DNA of 64,000 nucleotides from Streptomyces sp. A0642 (GTDB lineage Bacteria > Actinomycetota > Actinomycetes > Streptomycetales > Streptomycetaceae): contig NZ_SSBL01000004.1 of the NCBI RefSeq assembly GCF_004795105.1, forward strand, positions 1 to 64,000. The letters run 5' to 3'. Shown one piece after another: positions 16,638 through 25,812 of this stretch. Under the pieces are notes generated by a model that ran no database searches, was not told the DNA's origin, and saw only the letters and a program-made list of their open reading frames with translations. The translations under genes were made by a program, and so were the position numbers. How positions within the stretch are numbered: the first letter of the stretch is position 1; the number at the start of each line of letters is the position of its first letter.

Positions 16638-17006
16638 TCAGTCCTTGCCCAGACGGCCGGCCTGGAGGTTCGCCGCCTCCAGCACGCGGTCGAGCAGCCC
16701 GGGGAAGAGCGCCTCCAGGTCCTCGCGCCGGAGCCCGTTCATCTTGGCGGTCCCGCGGTAGACCTGCTGGACGATGCCGCTCTCGCGGAGCACCCGGAAA
16801 TGGTGCGTGCTGGTGGACTTGGTCACCGGAAGGTCGAACCGGGAGCAGGTGAGCTCGTCGTCGGCGGCGGCCAGTTCGCGGACCACGCACAGCCGTACCG
16901 GGTCGGAGAGCGCGTGCAGGACCGTTTCGAGCCTGATCTCGTCCCGCGCGGGGTGGGCCAGCGTACGAGCGCCGGCTGCCGGTTCGGTGGCGCTGGCAGG
17001 GGTCAC
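16638..17006 (-). CDS. ArsR family winged-helix regulator
   Basis: A 122-aa regulator. The HTH lies in LHALSDPVRLCVVRELAA ... TKSTSTHHFRVLRESGIV (residues about 30-82), where the SxxHHFRVL recognition helix is clear, followed by a short C-terminal dimer helix. The metal-binding cysteines of ArsR/SmtB sensors are not evident, so the signal is unlikely to be a heavy metal. The GTG at 17004-17006 has GGAG 7 nt upstream. It is divergent from the YdeI-like gene across 149 bp and may regulate that gene and itself. Confidence 0.82.
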   Translation of the reverse strand: MTPASATEPAAGARTLAHPARDEIRLETVLHALSDPVRLCVVRELAAADDELTCSRFDLPVTKSTSTHHFRVLRESGIVQQVYRGTAKMNGLRREDLEALFPGLLDRVLEAANLQAGRLGKD

Positions 17007-17155
17007 GGTCGCTCCGCATCGTCGCTCGTCCGGGGCCTCCCATGATACGAGACCTGTCGTAGTTGGCGGGCAATAGGACAGGATCCGGCCTGAAGGGTGG
17101 CTAGCGTGGTGAAGCCGCCGGGCACCGGCCCGGCCCCCCGAGGAGGCGCAGTCGG

Positions 17156-17740
17156 ATGCCGGACCCCCAGGACACCCCCGAGAACGCACGTACCTTCGCG
17201 GGGCCCGCCGAGCTCGAAGCCTGGCTGGAGGAGCACCACGCCGAACGAACCGGGATCTGGCTGAAGATCGCCAAGCGCAACTCGGGCGTGCGGTCGGTGA
17301 GTGCGGCCGAAGTGGTCGACTCCGTGCTCTGCTTCGGCTGGATCGACGGGCAGCGCAAGTCCCTCGACGACGTGTACTACCTCCAGCGGATCACGCCCCG
17401 CCGGCGCCGCAGCCCGTGGTCGCTGATCAACGTGGAGAAGGCCGGGGCGCTCACCGGCGCGGGGCGGATGCGCCCGGCGGGTCTCGCCGAGGTCGCCCTG
17501 GCGCAGGCGGACGGACGGTGGGAGGCCGCGTACCCCTCGCAGGGCAGGGCCACCGTCCCGGCCGATCTCATCGCCGCCCTGGAGGCGAACGAGCCGGCGC
17601 GGCTCTTCTTCGAAGGGCTCGGCAGGTCGGACCGCTATCTGGTGCTCCTGCGCCTCATGACGGCCACGACCCCGGACGTGAGGGCGGCCCGCCTCCGGAA
17701 GGCGGTGGCCTCCCTGGCGGCGGGCCGGAAGATCCGCTGA
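17156..17740 (+). CDS. YdeI/OmpD-associated family protein
   Basis: A 194-aa protein of the YdeI (bacteriocin-protection-like) family. Typical blocks are visible: ELEAWLEEHHAERTGIWLKIAK near residue 22, VVDSVLCFGWIDGQ near 57, and a C-terminal region with FFEGLGRSDRY. It is soluble and its biochemical role is unknown. The ATG at 17156 has a strong GAGGAGG ribosome site. It is convergent with the thioesterase gene 7 bp away. Confidence 0.8.
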   Translation: MPDPQDTPENARTFAGPAELEAWLEEHHAERTGIWLKIAKRNSGVRSVSAAEVVDSVLCFGWIDGQRKSLDDVYYLQRITPRRRRSPWSLINVEKAGALTGAGRMRPAGLAEVALAQADGRWEAAYPSQGRATVPADLIAALEANEPARLFFEGLGRSDRYLVLLRLMTATTPDVRAARLRKAVASLAAGRKIR

Positions 17741-17747
17741 CGCCCGG

Positions 17748-18188
17748 TCAGCCGCTCAGAAGCTGGGGGTCCTTGGCGAGAGCGGCGAGCCGGCCGGCCG
17801 GATCCGTGACCAGCCTGCGCGTCGTCAGGTCGAGGACGCCGGCCACGCCCGTGATCTCGGCCGCCACCGTGCCGTCCTCCTTGAGGATCTGCTGGGCGAC
17901 GGTGAACGTCTTGCCCTCCCCGTAGTCGAACCGGCAGGACACCCGCACCCGTTCGCCGCCCCGCAGCTCCTTGCGGTACTTGACCGTGACTTCCAGCGCC
18001 ACGGGGCCCACCCCGTCGGCCAGCAGCTTCTCCTGGGGCAGACCGGCGGCCCGCAGCAGTTCCCAGCGCGCGTGCTCGGCGTACTGGAGGTAGACGGCCT
18101 GGTTGAGATGGCCCTGCGTATCGAGCTCGTAGCCCCGTACGGTCACGTCGACGAAGAAGGTCATGGACGTCGGAACAACCGGCTTCAT
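17748..18188 (-). CDS. Acyl-CoA thioesterase (hotdog fold)
   Basis: A 146-aa single-hotdog protein of the 4-hydroxybenzoyl-CoA thioesterase / YbgC type. The active-site block is YELDTQGHLNQAVYLQYAEHAR near residues 20-41, with the Asp that attacks or activates water. It would hydrolyse an acyl-CoA. It starts 12 bp downstream of the aldose 1-epimerase gene and is probably the last gene of the sugar operon, although the reason for a thioesterase there is unclear; read-through is possible. Confidence 0.82.
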   Translation of the reverse strand: MKPVVPTSMTFFVDVTVRGYELDTQGHLNQAVYLQYAEHARWELLRAAGLPQEKLLADGVGPVALEVTVKYRKELRGGERVRVSCRFDYGEGKTFTVAQQILKEDGTVAAEITGVAGVLDLTTRRLVTDPAGRLAALAKDPQLLSG

Positions 18189-18200
18189 TCCCGCATTCCC

Positions 18201-19295
18201 CTACCCGTCCGCCCGTCGGTCCGTTGCCGTCGCGAGGTGCGGGAACCTCAGCTCCGTGCGGCTGGAGAAGACGTCGTCCGGGCGCAGGACGGTGCCGGGG
18301 TGGCCGGGGCGGTTGGGCGAGTCGGGCAGGTGCTGGGTCTCGAGGCAGACCGCGCCGTGCCGTGCGTGCCGCCCGCCGTCGGGGGCGGCCAGGGTGCCGT
18401 CCAGCTGGTTGGCCGTGTAGACCTGGATGCCCGGTTCGGTGGTCCACACCTCCATGATCCGCTCGCCGCCGGGCGCGGCGAGCCGGGCGGCCCGGCGCAG
18501 GCCGCCCGGTGCCGCGGGCGCGTCGAGGACCCAGCAGTGGTCGAAGCCGCCGGCGCGGCGCAGTTGTTCGTCCGGGAGCGCGAGGCACTCCCCGATGCGG
18601 CGCGGAGCGGTGAGGTCGAACGGGGTGCCGCCCACAGCCGCGACCGGGCCTTCCGGGATGCCCTCGTCATCGACCGGCAGATAGCCGCCGGCATCCACCT
18701 GGAGCGTGTGGCCGAGGACGTCGCCCTGCGCGGTGAGGTCGAAGTAGGCGTGGTTGGTGAGGTTGACGACGGTGGGGCGGTCCGTGGTGGCGGTGTAGTC
18801 GAGGGCCAGGGTGCCCGCGCTGTCGAGGGTGTACGTCACGGCGACGTCCAGCGCGCCGGGGAAGCCCATGTCGCCGTCGGGGCTGTGCAGGGTGAGCCGG
18901 AGCGTCGCTGCCGTGTCGGTGGCCTCGCCCGCGGCATGCCAGAGGCGGGTGTGGAAGCCCTCGGGGCCGCCGTGCAGGGCGTGGCCCCGGTCGGTGGCCG
19001 GGATCCGGTACGACGCTCCGTCGAGGAGGAAGCGGCCGTGCGCGATGCGGTTGGCGAAGCGGCCGATGAGGGCGCCGAAGAACGGGTTCTCGCCCGTGTA
19101 GTCGTCGAGGGAGGCGAGCGACCGTACGACCGACGCGGGAGCTCCCCCGGTGTCCGGCACGGTGAGGCGGTGCAGGATGCCGCCGTAGGTGAGGATCTCG
19201 GCCCGGACTCCGGTGCCGGAGTCGAGGGTCCAGACGTCGACGTCCGTACGGGCGTGGGCGCCGAACGGTGTGCGGGTCACGGTGGGGCGAGGCAT
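18201..19295 (-). CDS. galM: Aldose 1-epimerase
   Basis: A 364-aa mutarotase of the galactose mutarotase family. GRFANRI (about 79-85), the catalytic His182 in NLTNHAYFDL and the catalytic Glu319 in CLETQHLPDSPN are all in place. It interconverts the alpha and beta anomers of aldoses. There is no signal peptide, so it acts in the cytoplasm. It lies 90 bp after the lacI gene and in line with the furanose-type ABC importer, which suggests it equilibrates the anomers (or ring forms) of the imported sugar, such as L-arabinose or galactose. Confidence 0.9.
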   Translation of the reverse strand: MPRPTVTRTPFGAHARTDVDVWTLDSGTGVRAEILTYGGILHRLTVPDTGGAPASVVRSLASLDDYTGENPFFGALIGRFANRIAHGRFLLDGASYRIPATDRGHALHGGPEGFHTRLWHAAGEATDTAATLRLTLHSPDGDMGFPGALDVAVTYTLDSAGTLALDYTATTDRPTVVNLTNHAYFDLTAQGDVLGHTLQVDAGGYLPVDDEGIPEGPVAAVGGTPFDLTAPRRIGECLALPDEQLRRAGGFDHCWVLDAPAAPGGLRRAARLAAPGGERIMEVWTTEPGIQVYTANQLDGTLAAPDGGRHARHGAVCLETQHLPDSPNRPGHPGTVLRPDDVFSSRTELRFPHLATATDRRADG

Positions 19296-19385
19296 CAGGG
19301 ATCCTTGGGAGGAACGGACGGCCCGGCGGGGCGGGGACGGCGGGCCAGGACGGGTGATCCTGCGGACGGGATGGCGGGCCCCGGC

Positions 19386-20405
19386 CTACGCGGGGGGCCG
19401 CGGCACGGTCGATTCCCGGACGACGAGACGGTAGCCCGGCCGGGGCCGCCGGGGTTCGGTCACCGCGTCGCCCGAGAGGCGTTCGACGAGGCTGTCGACG
19501 GCGAGCCGGGCGATCGCCTCCTTGTCGGGGGCGACCGTGGTGAGCGTGGTGGCCCCGTACAGGCTCTCCTCGATGTCGTCGAACCCGACGACTGCCACGT
19601 CCTCGGGGATGCGCAGCCCCCGTTCGGAGAGGGTGCGCATCGCCCCGATGGCGATGAGGTCGTTGTACGCGAACACGGCGTCGGGGCGTTCGCCGCGGTC
19701 CAGGAGGGCGGCCATGCCGGCGGCTCCGTCCTCGCGGCCGTAGCCGTCGGTGACCACGACGAGCGACTCGTCGGCCTCGATGCCCGCGGCGGCGAGCTCC
19801 TCGCGCCAGCCGCGCAGCCGCAGATGGGCCGGCTGGCGTTCGCGTCCGGTGCGCGAGCCGAGGAAGGCGATCCGGCGGTGCCCGTGGTCGACGAGGTGGC
19901 GCACGGCCTCGCGGGACGCGGCCACGTTGTCGATGGCGATGTGGTCGTACGGGGCCTCGTACTCGCGCTCGCCGAGCAGCACGAGGGGCGCGGTCTCGGT
20001 GCGCGCCATCAGGTCCTCGGTCTCCAGATGGATCGGGCTGAGGATGAGTCCGTCGATCACATGGGACCGGAATCCCTGGCTGACCAGGAGTTCCTTCTCC
20101 CGGAGGCCGCCGGTGTGGTCGACCAGCACGGTGTAGTCGTGCCGGGCCGCCGCGTCGACGACCTCGCCGGCCAGCTCCGCGAAGTACGGGTTGCCGAACT
20201 CGGGGACGGCGAGGGCGATGATGCCGGTGCGGCCTTTACGCAGATGGCGGGCGGTGAGGTTCGGCCGGTAGCCGAGCTCGTCGATGGCCTGCTGGACCTT
20301 GGCGCGCATCTTCGGTGTGACGTGCTGATAGTTGTTCACCACGTTCGACACGGTCTTGATGGACACGCCCGCCCGTTGCGCAACGTCCTTGAGGCTGACG
20401 CCCAC
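19386..20405 (-). CDS. LacI family transcriptional regulator (furanoside locus)
   Basis: A 339-aa LacI/GalR repressor. The N-terminal HTH is VSLKDVAQRAGVSIKTVSNVVNN, followed by the hinge helix region LGYRPNLTARHLR and a periplasmic-binding-protein-like sensor domain with NDLIAIGAM and VVGFDDIEESLY. The GTG at 20403-20405 follows AGGGAG by 5 nt. It lies between the importer genes and galM on the same strand. I infer that it binds the CG-centred palindromes at 25477-25492, 25644-25660 and 35034-35052 and is released by an imported sugar. Confidence 0.88.
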   Translation of the reverse strand: MGVSLKDVAQRAGVSIKTVSNVVNNYQHVTPKMRAKVQQAIDELGYRPNLTARHLRKGRTGIIALAVPEFGNPYFAELAGEVVDAAARHDYTVLVDHTGGLREKELLVSQGFRSHVIDGLILSPIHLETEDLMARTETAPLVLLGEREYEAPYDHIAIDNVAASREAVRHLVDHGHRRIAFLGSRTGRERQPAHLRLRGWREELAAAGIEADESLVVVTDGYGREDGAAGMAALLDRGERPDAVFAYNDLIAIGAMRTLSERGLRIPEDVAVVGFDDIEESLYGATTLTTVAPDKEAIARLAVDSLVERLSGDAVTEPRRPRPGYRLVVRESTVPRPPA

Positions 20406-20475
20406 GACACTCCCTGGATCGACTTGTCGCGCTGGCGCGCGGTGGCCCGGCTCCGCCGGTTCGGCTGCGAACGGT

Positions 20476-20499
20476 GTGCCGGGGCGGCGGCCCCGGCAC
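20476..20499 (-). terminator. Hairpin between permease and lacI
   Basis: GTGCCGGGGC pairs perfectly with GCCCCGGCAC around a GGCG loop, 4 bp after the second permease stop. It probably attenuates or ends transcription of the transporter genes before lacI. Confidence 0.6.
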
Positions 20500-20503
20500 C
20501 GGT

Positions 20504-21541
20504 TCAGGTACTTCTGCGGCTGCGCGACAGATAGCGCTGGGCCACGACGACAACAATAAGGAACCCTCCGCTGACGACCGACTGGTAGGAGGAGTTCAGC
20601 CCGCCTATCTGGTTGATCAGGTTCTGGATGACCTGGAGCAGCAGGACGCCCCAGAGGGTGCCGCTGATCGATCCGGCGCCGCCGATGAGGAGGGTGCCGC
20701 CGATGACGACGGCGGAGATCGCGTCGAGCTCCATGCCCACGCCGACGATGGTGACGCCGGAGGAGAGCCTGGCGGCGTTGAGCGCGCCGGCGAGTCCGGC
20801 CAGCAGTCCGCTGAGCAGGTAGACGAGGATCTTGGTTCGGGCGACGGGCAGGCCCATCAGCGTGGCCGCGTCGCTGCTGCCGCCGACCGCGAAGAGCGTC
20901 TGTCCGAACGAGGTGCGCTGGAGGAGCAGGCCGCCGATGCCGAACAGCGCCAGGGCGATCAGGACCGGGTAGCCGAAGCCCTGGACGCTGCCCTGTCCGA
21001 GGTCGGCGAAGGCGGAGTCCTTGGGGACCAGATAGGTGGTGGCGCCCTCGTCGGTGAACGCGAGGAGCAGGCCGCGCGCCCCCAGCAGGGTGGCGAGGGT
21101 GACGATGAAGGGCGCCATCCCGGCGCGGGCCACCAGAAGGCCGTTGAGCAGCCCGATCGCCGCGCAGACCACGAGGGGGACGGACAGGGCGGCGAGGAAG
21201 CCCCACTGGGAGGCCCAGGCGGCGAGCACCCCGCCGAGGGCGAAGACGGATCCGACGGACAGGTCGATGCCGCCGGTGATGATGACCATGGTCATGCCGA
21301 GGGCGACGACGGCGAGGAACGACGCCTGGACGGTCACGCCGCGGGCGTTGTCCAGGGTGGCGAACGTCGGGTAGATGAAGGACGCGACGGTCACGACCGT
21401 GAGCAGGACGGCGAGGACGCCCTGGCGCTGGAGGAGTTCGGCGATGCGCTGCCCGCCCGCGGGGCGGGCCGTGCGGCCGCCGGCCGCCGGGGGTGTCGTG
21501 CGCGGAACCTGGGCCACGGGGGCAGGTGAGGTGTGATTCAT
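20504..21541 (-). CDS. Sugar ABC transporter permease (YjfF-like)
   Basis: A 345-aa permease of the ribose/xylose/galactofuranose type (BPD_transp_2). There are about nine membrane segments and the family's GMTMVIITGGIDLSVGSV loop near residue 78-95, plus a C-terminal GGTLLIGGAGSISG block. It forms the membrane pore with the other permease. Its ATG overlaps the stop of the upstream permease gene by 4 bp (ATGA), so translation is coupled. A pair of different permeases matches the YtfT/YjfF arrangement of the galactofuranose importer. Confidence 0.85.
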   Translation of the reverse strand: MNHTSPAPVAQVPRTTPPAAGGRTARPAGGQRIAELLQRQGVLAVLLTVVTVASFIYPTFATLDNARGVTVQASFLAVVALGMTMVIITGGIDLSVGSVFALGGVLAAWASQWGFLAALSVPLVVCAAIGLLNGLLVARAGMAPFIVTLATLLGARGLLLAFTDEGATTYLVPKDSAFADLGQGSVQGFGYPVLIALALFGIGGLLLQRTSFGQTLFAVGGSSDAATLMGLPVARTKILVYLLSGLLAGLAGALNAARLSSGVTIVGVGMELDAISAVVIGGTLLIGGAGSISGTLWGVLLLQVIQNLINQIGGLNSSYQSVVSGGFLIVVVVAQRYLSRSRRST

Positions 21542-22512
21542 CGGGACCGACGCTCCCGGGCGACGTAGACGGCGGCGATGATGATGGCCGCCTGGGCGAT
21601 CTGTGCGGTGGAGTCGGGCAGGTCGTGCTTGACGAGGGTGGCGCGCAGCAGCTGCATCAGCAGGGCGCCGGCGACCGTGCCGAGGACCCGGATGGAGCCT
21701 CCGTTGAGCGGGGTGCCCCCGACCACGACCGCCGTGATGGCGGAGAGTTCCATGAGGGTGCCGAGCGAGGAGGGGTCGCTGGCGGTGAGCCTGGCCGTGG
21801 CGAGGATGCCGGCCAGGGCGGCCAGGACCCCGCAGAGCACGTACACGCCGATGAGGACGCGGCGCACGGGCAGCCCCGCGAGGGCGGCCGCCGGCCGGTT
21901 GCCGCCGATGGCGACGACCTGGCGGCCGAAGGTGGTGCGCTGGACGAGGAAGGCGACGGCGACCGCGAGGACCGCGGCGATGAGCACGACCAGGGGGATC
22001 CCGAGGAAGGAACCGGTGCCGAGCGAGAGCAGGTCCGGGTTGACGATCTGCTTGAGCTGACCGTCCGCCAGGACCAGGGCCAGACCCCGGCCCCCGACGA
22101 ACAGGGCGAGGGTGGCGACGATGGGCTGGAGTCCGACGAGCGAGACCAGTGAGCCGTTCACCGCTCCGACCACGGCACCGGCCAGCAGCGCCAGGGCGAG
22201 GGCGGGCACCAGCCCGTACCCGAGGTACAGCGGCAGGAGGGCGGTGGCCAGCGCCATGGTGGAGCCGACGGAGAGGTCGACGCCCTCGGTGCCGATCACG
22301 AGCGCCATGCCGAGGGCGACGATGACGATGGGGGCGACCTGGACGAGCTGGGTGCGGAGGTTGTCCGCGGTCATGAAGTGCTCGGTGAACAGGGCGTTGA
22401 AGAGGAGCACGACGGCGACGGCGAGGTAGACGCCGTACTCCTGGTACCAGGCGGGGTCACGGAGCCGGGCCAGTGGCCGGGCTGCGGGGGTGGAGAGGGC
22501 GGCCTGGGTCAT
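21538..22512 (-). CDS. Sugar ABC transporter permease (YtfT-like)
   Basis: A 324-aa permease, paralogous to the next gene. The GMALVIGTEGVDLSVGSTMAL loop near residue 78 and GGTPLNGGSIRVLG near 260 define the ribose-type family. About nine membrane helices are present. The ATG overlaps the end of the ATPase gene by 4 bp. It is the first of two non-identical permeases, as in ytfQ-ytfR-ytfT-yjfF. Confidence 0.85.
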   Translation of the reverse strand: MTQAALSTPAARPLARLRDPAWYQEYGVYLAVAVVLLFNALFTEHFMTADNLRTQLVQVAPIVIVALGMALVIGTEGVDLSVGSTMALATALLPLYLGYGLVPALALALLAGAVVGAVNGSLVSLVGLQPIVATLALFVGGRGLALVLADGQLKQIVNPDLLSLGTGSFLGIPLVVLIAAVLAVAVAFLVQRTTFGRQVVAIGGNRPAAALAGLPVRRVLIGVYVLCGVLAALAGILATARLTASDPSSLGTLMELSAITAVVVGGTPLNGGSIRVLGTVAGALLMQLLRATLVKHDLPDSTAQIAQAAIIIAAVYVARERRSR

Positions 22513-24122
22513 CGGGGGTCCTCCTCGGCGGCAGGGGTGTGGCCCGCGGGCGCCGGTGCGTGGTCGGCGAGCACTTCGAGCAGATGGCTCTCGGCCACCT
22601 CGTCGCCCGACAGTTCGCCCGCGACCGCGCCGCCCCGCAGGACGACGATGCGGTCGGCGCCCTCGATGAGTTCCTCGATGTCGGAGGAGATGAGCAGGAC
22701 GGCGAGGCCCTCGCGGGCGAGGTCGTCGATGAGGCTCTGGACCTCGGCCTTGGCACCGACGTCGATGCCGCGGGTGGGTTCGTCGAGCAGCAGGACCTTC
22801 GGCTCCAGGCAGAGCCAGCGGGCCAGCAGGACCTTCTGCTGGTTTCCGCCGGAGAGCTCACCCACCTTCTGTTCGGGGCTCGCGGCCTTGATCCGCAGCC
22901 GCTTCATGAAGATGTCGACGATGCGGTCCTGCCTGGCACGGGAGACGATGCCGGCGCGGGAGAGGCGGGGCATCGCGGCCAGCACGATGTTCTCGCGGAC
23001 GGAGAGGCCGGGGACGATGCCTTCGGCCTTGCGGTCCTCGGGCAGCAGGCTGATGCCGGCCCGGACGGCGCCGGCGGAGGTGAGGCGGCGCAGGGTGCGT
23101 CCGCCGATGCTCAGCTCTCCGGAGTCCAGGGCGAGCGCGCCGGCCAGGGCCTTCGCGGTCTCGCTGCGGCCGGAGCCGAGGAGGCCGCCGAGGCCCAGCA
23201 CCTCACCCGCGTACAACGACAGGGATATGTCGTGGAGCTGGTGGTCGCGGGAGAGGCCGGTCGCGGTGAGCACGGGGGTGCGAGAGGCGTCATGGCCCTC
23301 GGAACCGAAATGGGTGACGCCGTCGCGGCGCACCTCGGCCAGGTCGCGGCCGAGCATCATCGAGACGAGTTGCATGCGGTCGAGGCCGGCGAGGTCCCCG
23401 GTGTGGATGTGCCGGCCGTCGCGGAGCACGGTGACGCGGTCGCAGATCCGGTACAGCTCGTCCATGCGGTGGCTGACGTAGAGCACGGCGATCCCGCGTG
23501 CGCGCAGGTCCCCGATGACCCGGAAGAGGGTCTCGACCTCGCGCGGCTCCAGCGAGGACGTGGGTTCGTCCATGATGACGACCTGGGCGTTGACCGAGAC
23601 GGCCCGGGCCAGCGCGACCATCTGCTGGGTGCCGATGCCCAGGGTGTGCAGGGGCCGCTTCGGGTCGACGCGTACGCCGAAGCCGTCGAGCAGTCCGGTC
23701 GTCTCGCGGTGCATCCGGGCGAAGTCGATCAGACCGAGGCGGTTCTTGGGTTCACGGCCGAGGAAGATGTTGCGCGCCACGCTCATCAGCGGGACGAGGT
23801 TCACCTCCTGGTAGATCGTGGAGATGCCCGCCTGCTGCGCCTCGAACGGCCGGGCGAACGCGATCGGTTGACCGGCTAGCCGCAGTTCACCCTCGTCGGG
23901 CCGGTAGACGCCGGTCAGCACCTTGATCAGGGTGGACTTCCCGGCCCCGTTCTCCCCGACGAGTGCGTGGGTCTCCCCGGCGCGCAGGGAGAAGGAGACG
24001 CCGTCGAGGGCGAGGACGCCCGGGAAGCGTTTGCTCACCGAGCGGGCTTCCAGGACGGCCGCGGCCGGTGCGGATGCCTCCTCCGCGAGGGCCGGCTGCG
24101 GTACTGCTTCAGGTGGTGCCAT
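22509..24122 (-). CDS. Sugar ABC transporter ATP-binding protein (two nucleotide-binding domains)
   Basis: A 537-aa RbsA/MglA/YtfR-type ATPase. The first domain has Walker A GENGAGKST and Walker B VIMDEPTSS, with a degenerate signature (LGIGTQQM). The second has a degenerate Walker A (GLLGSGRSET), a normal LSGGNQQK signature and LLLDEPTRG. This asymmetry is normal for the family. It powers uptake by the two permeases. The gene follows the binding-protein gene by 99 bp and is translationally coupled to the permease gene after it. Confidence 0.9.
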   Translation of the reverse strand: MAPPEAVPQPALAEEASAPAAAVLEARSVSKRFPGVLALDGVSFSLRAGETHALVGENGAGKSTLIKVLTGVYRPDEGELRLAGQPIAFARPFEAQQAGISTIYQEVNLVPLMSVARNIFLGREPKNRLGLIDFARMHRETTGLLDGFGVRVDPKRPLHTLGIGTQQMVALARAVSVNAQVVIMDEPTSSLEPREVETLFRVIGDLRARGIAVLYVSHRMDELYRICDRVTVLRDGRHIHTGDLAGLDRMQLVSMMLGRDLAEVRRDGVTHFGSEGHDASRTPVLTATGLSRDHQLHDISLSLYAGEVLGLGGLLGSGRSETAKALAGALALDSGELSIGGRTLRRLTSAGAVRAGISLLPEDRKAEGIVPGLSVRENIVLAAMPRLSRAGIVSRARQDRIVDIFMKRLRIKAASPEQKVGELSGGNQQKVLLARWLCLEPKVLLLDEPTRGIDVGAKAEVQSLIDDLAREGLAVLLISSDIEELIEGADRIVVLRGGAVAGELSGDEVAESHLLEVLADHAPAPAGHTPAAEEDPR

Positions 24123-24221
24123 GGCTGTTCTTGGCCTTCCGCTCTTCCAGGGGTGCGGGCCCGGAAGCCGCCGTGACCTTCTGGGAGGGCCACGGCGACC
24201 GGGCTGTCGGAACTCGGGCTG

Positions 24222-25307
24222 TCAGAACGCGCCGCCGAGCGACGCCTTGGCGTTGGACTCGTCGTAGGCGCGGTCGGTGATGATGACGTTCTCGGGAATC
24301 TCCTCGCCGCCGTAGAACTTCTGGGCGGTCGCGAAGGCCAGCGGGCCGAAGCGCGGGTTGGACTCGATGACGGCGTTGTACTCGCCGTTGACCAGGGCCT
24401 GCACGGCGTTGCGGGTGCCGTCGATGGACACGATCTTGACGTCCTTGCCGGGCTTCTTCCCGGCGGCCTTCAGCGCGGTGACGGCGCCGAGGCCCATCTC
24501 GTCGTTCTCCGCGTAGACGGCGGTGATGTCGGGCTTGGACTGGATGAGCTGCTCCATGACCTGCTGGCCCTTGTCACGGGCGAACTCACCGGTCTGCTGG
24601 GCGACGATCTCCAGGCCCGGGGCCTCGGCCTTGAGCTGGTCGACGAACCCCTTGGTGCGGTCGGTGGTGACGTTGTTCCCCGAGGCGCCGAGGAGGATGG
24701 CGACCTTGCCCTTGCCGCCGGTCGTCTTGATCATCGCGTCCGCCGCACGCTTGCCCTGCTCCACGAAGTCGGAGCCCAGGAAAGCCACATAGTCCTCGCA
24801 GGCGGTGGCGTTGACCTTGCGGTCGATGGTGAGGACCGGGACCTTCTTGGCGGCGGCGGCCTTCAGAGCCGGCTCCAGGCCGTCGGAGTTCAGCGGGGCG
24901 ACGATGAGGAACTGGGCGCCCTGGGACAGCATGTCCTGGATATCGCTGATCTGCTTGGAGAGCTGCGACTGCGCGTTGGTGGTGAGGAGCTTCTTGACGC
25001 CCGCCTTCTCGGCCTCGTCCTTGATGGACTGGGTCTCGGCGATCCGGAAGGGGTTGGCCTCCTTCTCCGACTGGGAGAAGCCGACCACGGCGTCCTTCAG
25101 ATCCAGCTTCGGCGCCCCGTAGGTCTGCAGCGAGCAGCCCGAACCGGAGGAGGACTCGGGGGACTTGGCCGCCTGCGCGCCCTGGCTGCTGTCGCTGGTC
25201 GCGGTGTCCGGGGTCTCCGACTTGGAGCAGCCGGAGGCGGCCAGCGTGGCGGTGGCGGCGAGGAGACAGGCCACGGCGAGGGTACGGGTTCGACGCTGGA
25301 TCATCAT
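24222..25307 (-). CDS. Sugar ABC transporter substrate-binding lipoprotein (YtfQ-like)
   Basis: A 361-aa lipoprotein (lipobox LAASGC near residue 27). The mature part closely follows E. coli YtfQ, the galactofuranose-binding protein: VVGFSQSE, QLSKQISDIQDMLSQG, DRTKGFVDQ, GEFARDKGQQVMEQ and VYAENDEMGLGA are in order. It should bind a pentofuranose or hexofuranose outside the cell. The double ATG start (25307) lies 9 nt after AGGAG. It is divergent from the GH127 gene, which fits import of the sugar that enzyme releases. A palindromic operator lies about 180 bp upstream. Confidence 0.87.
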   Translation of the reverse strand: MMIQRRTRTLAVACLLAATATLAASGCSKSETPDTATSDSSQGAQAAKSPESSSGSGCSLQTYGAPKLDLKDAVVGFSQSEKEANPFRIAETQSIKDEAEKAGVKKLLTTNAQSQLSKQISDIQDMLSQGAQFLIVAPLNSDGLEPALKAAAAKKVPVLTIDRKVNATACEDYVAFLGSDFVEQGKRAADAMIKTTGGKGKVAILLGASGNNVTTDRTKGFVDQLKAEAPGLEIVAQQTGEFARDKGQQVMEQLIQSKPDITAVYAENDEMGLGAVTALKAAGKKPGKDVKIVSIDGTRNAVQALVNGEYNAVIESNPRFGPLAFATAQKFYGGEEIPENVIITDRAYDESNAKASLGGAF

Positions 25308-25476
25308 GCGCGGGAGCTCCTTGGCGGATTGACGGCACGCCGATGGGCGTGCGGTCGGGCATGGCTGGACGAGGCATCGGCTGCCGCTCGGTGGCTGATG
25401 TCGCCGCATTCCTCACGGGCCCGCCGGCTGGAGGAGCTGCGGTCGTGAGGGTGTGCGCGGCCTCTCGGCGGCTCGA

Positions 25477-25492
25477 TTTACAACGTTATACA
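25477..25492. promoter_or_regulatory. Putative LacI operator, importer side
   Basis: TTTACAACGTTATACA is centred on CG at 25484-25485. On the minus strand it reads TGTATAACGTTGTAAA, closely like the sites at 25652 and 35043. A CG-centred palindrome is typical for LacI/GalR proteins. Confidence 0.6.
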
Positions 25493-25643
25493 GCCGCCCC
25501 GACACGGGCGGCAAGAGTGCGGTCGATGTTTCCGGAACGCGCTCGGAGCCGCCCTGCGCCGACGGGCGGCTCCCGCCGTACCGGTTGCCGCCGCACCCCT
25601 GGACAGCCGCCCGGCGCCGTGCTGTCATACCGCCGGTACCCAA

Positions 25644-25660
25644 TTTTCCAACGTTGCAAG
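25644..25660. promoter_or_regulatory. Putative LacI operator, GH127 side
   Basis: TTTTCCAACGTTGCAAG has the symmetric core CAACGTTG, centred at 25652-25653. It is preceded by ACCCAATTT, a string also found beside the site at 35043. Confidence 0.6.
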
Positions 25661-25812
25661 CACGGTGTCGCGCATCCTGGCGGTCGCGACGGCGTGCCCT
25701 GCCGTGCGCGTGCTCCGCATCCGTTCCGGGCGGGCGTCATGGCAAGCCCTCCGTGTCATGTGCCGTTTCCGAGCCGGAGCCCCGCACGGCCGGCCGAGAG
25801 CAGGAGCCCTCC

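Larger units (their letters stand above)
25308..25812. other. Divergent regulatory region between importer and GH127 gene
   Basis: 505 bp without a gene. It holds two CG-centred palindromes, one on each side (25477-25492 and 25644-25660), each 160-180 bp from the start codon it faces, and AT-rich patches in otherwise GC-rich DNA. Promoters for both directions should lie here. Confidence 0.65.

Noticed and set aside
19386..21206. Apparent LacI fusion with an N-terminal extension of 267 residues
   Set aside because: The extension is the other frame of the permease gene. The LacI HTH starts right after a GTG with a good ribosome site.
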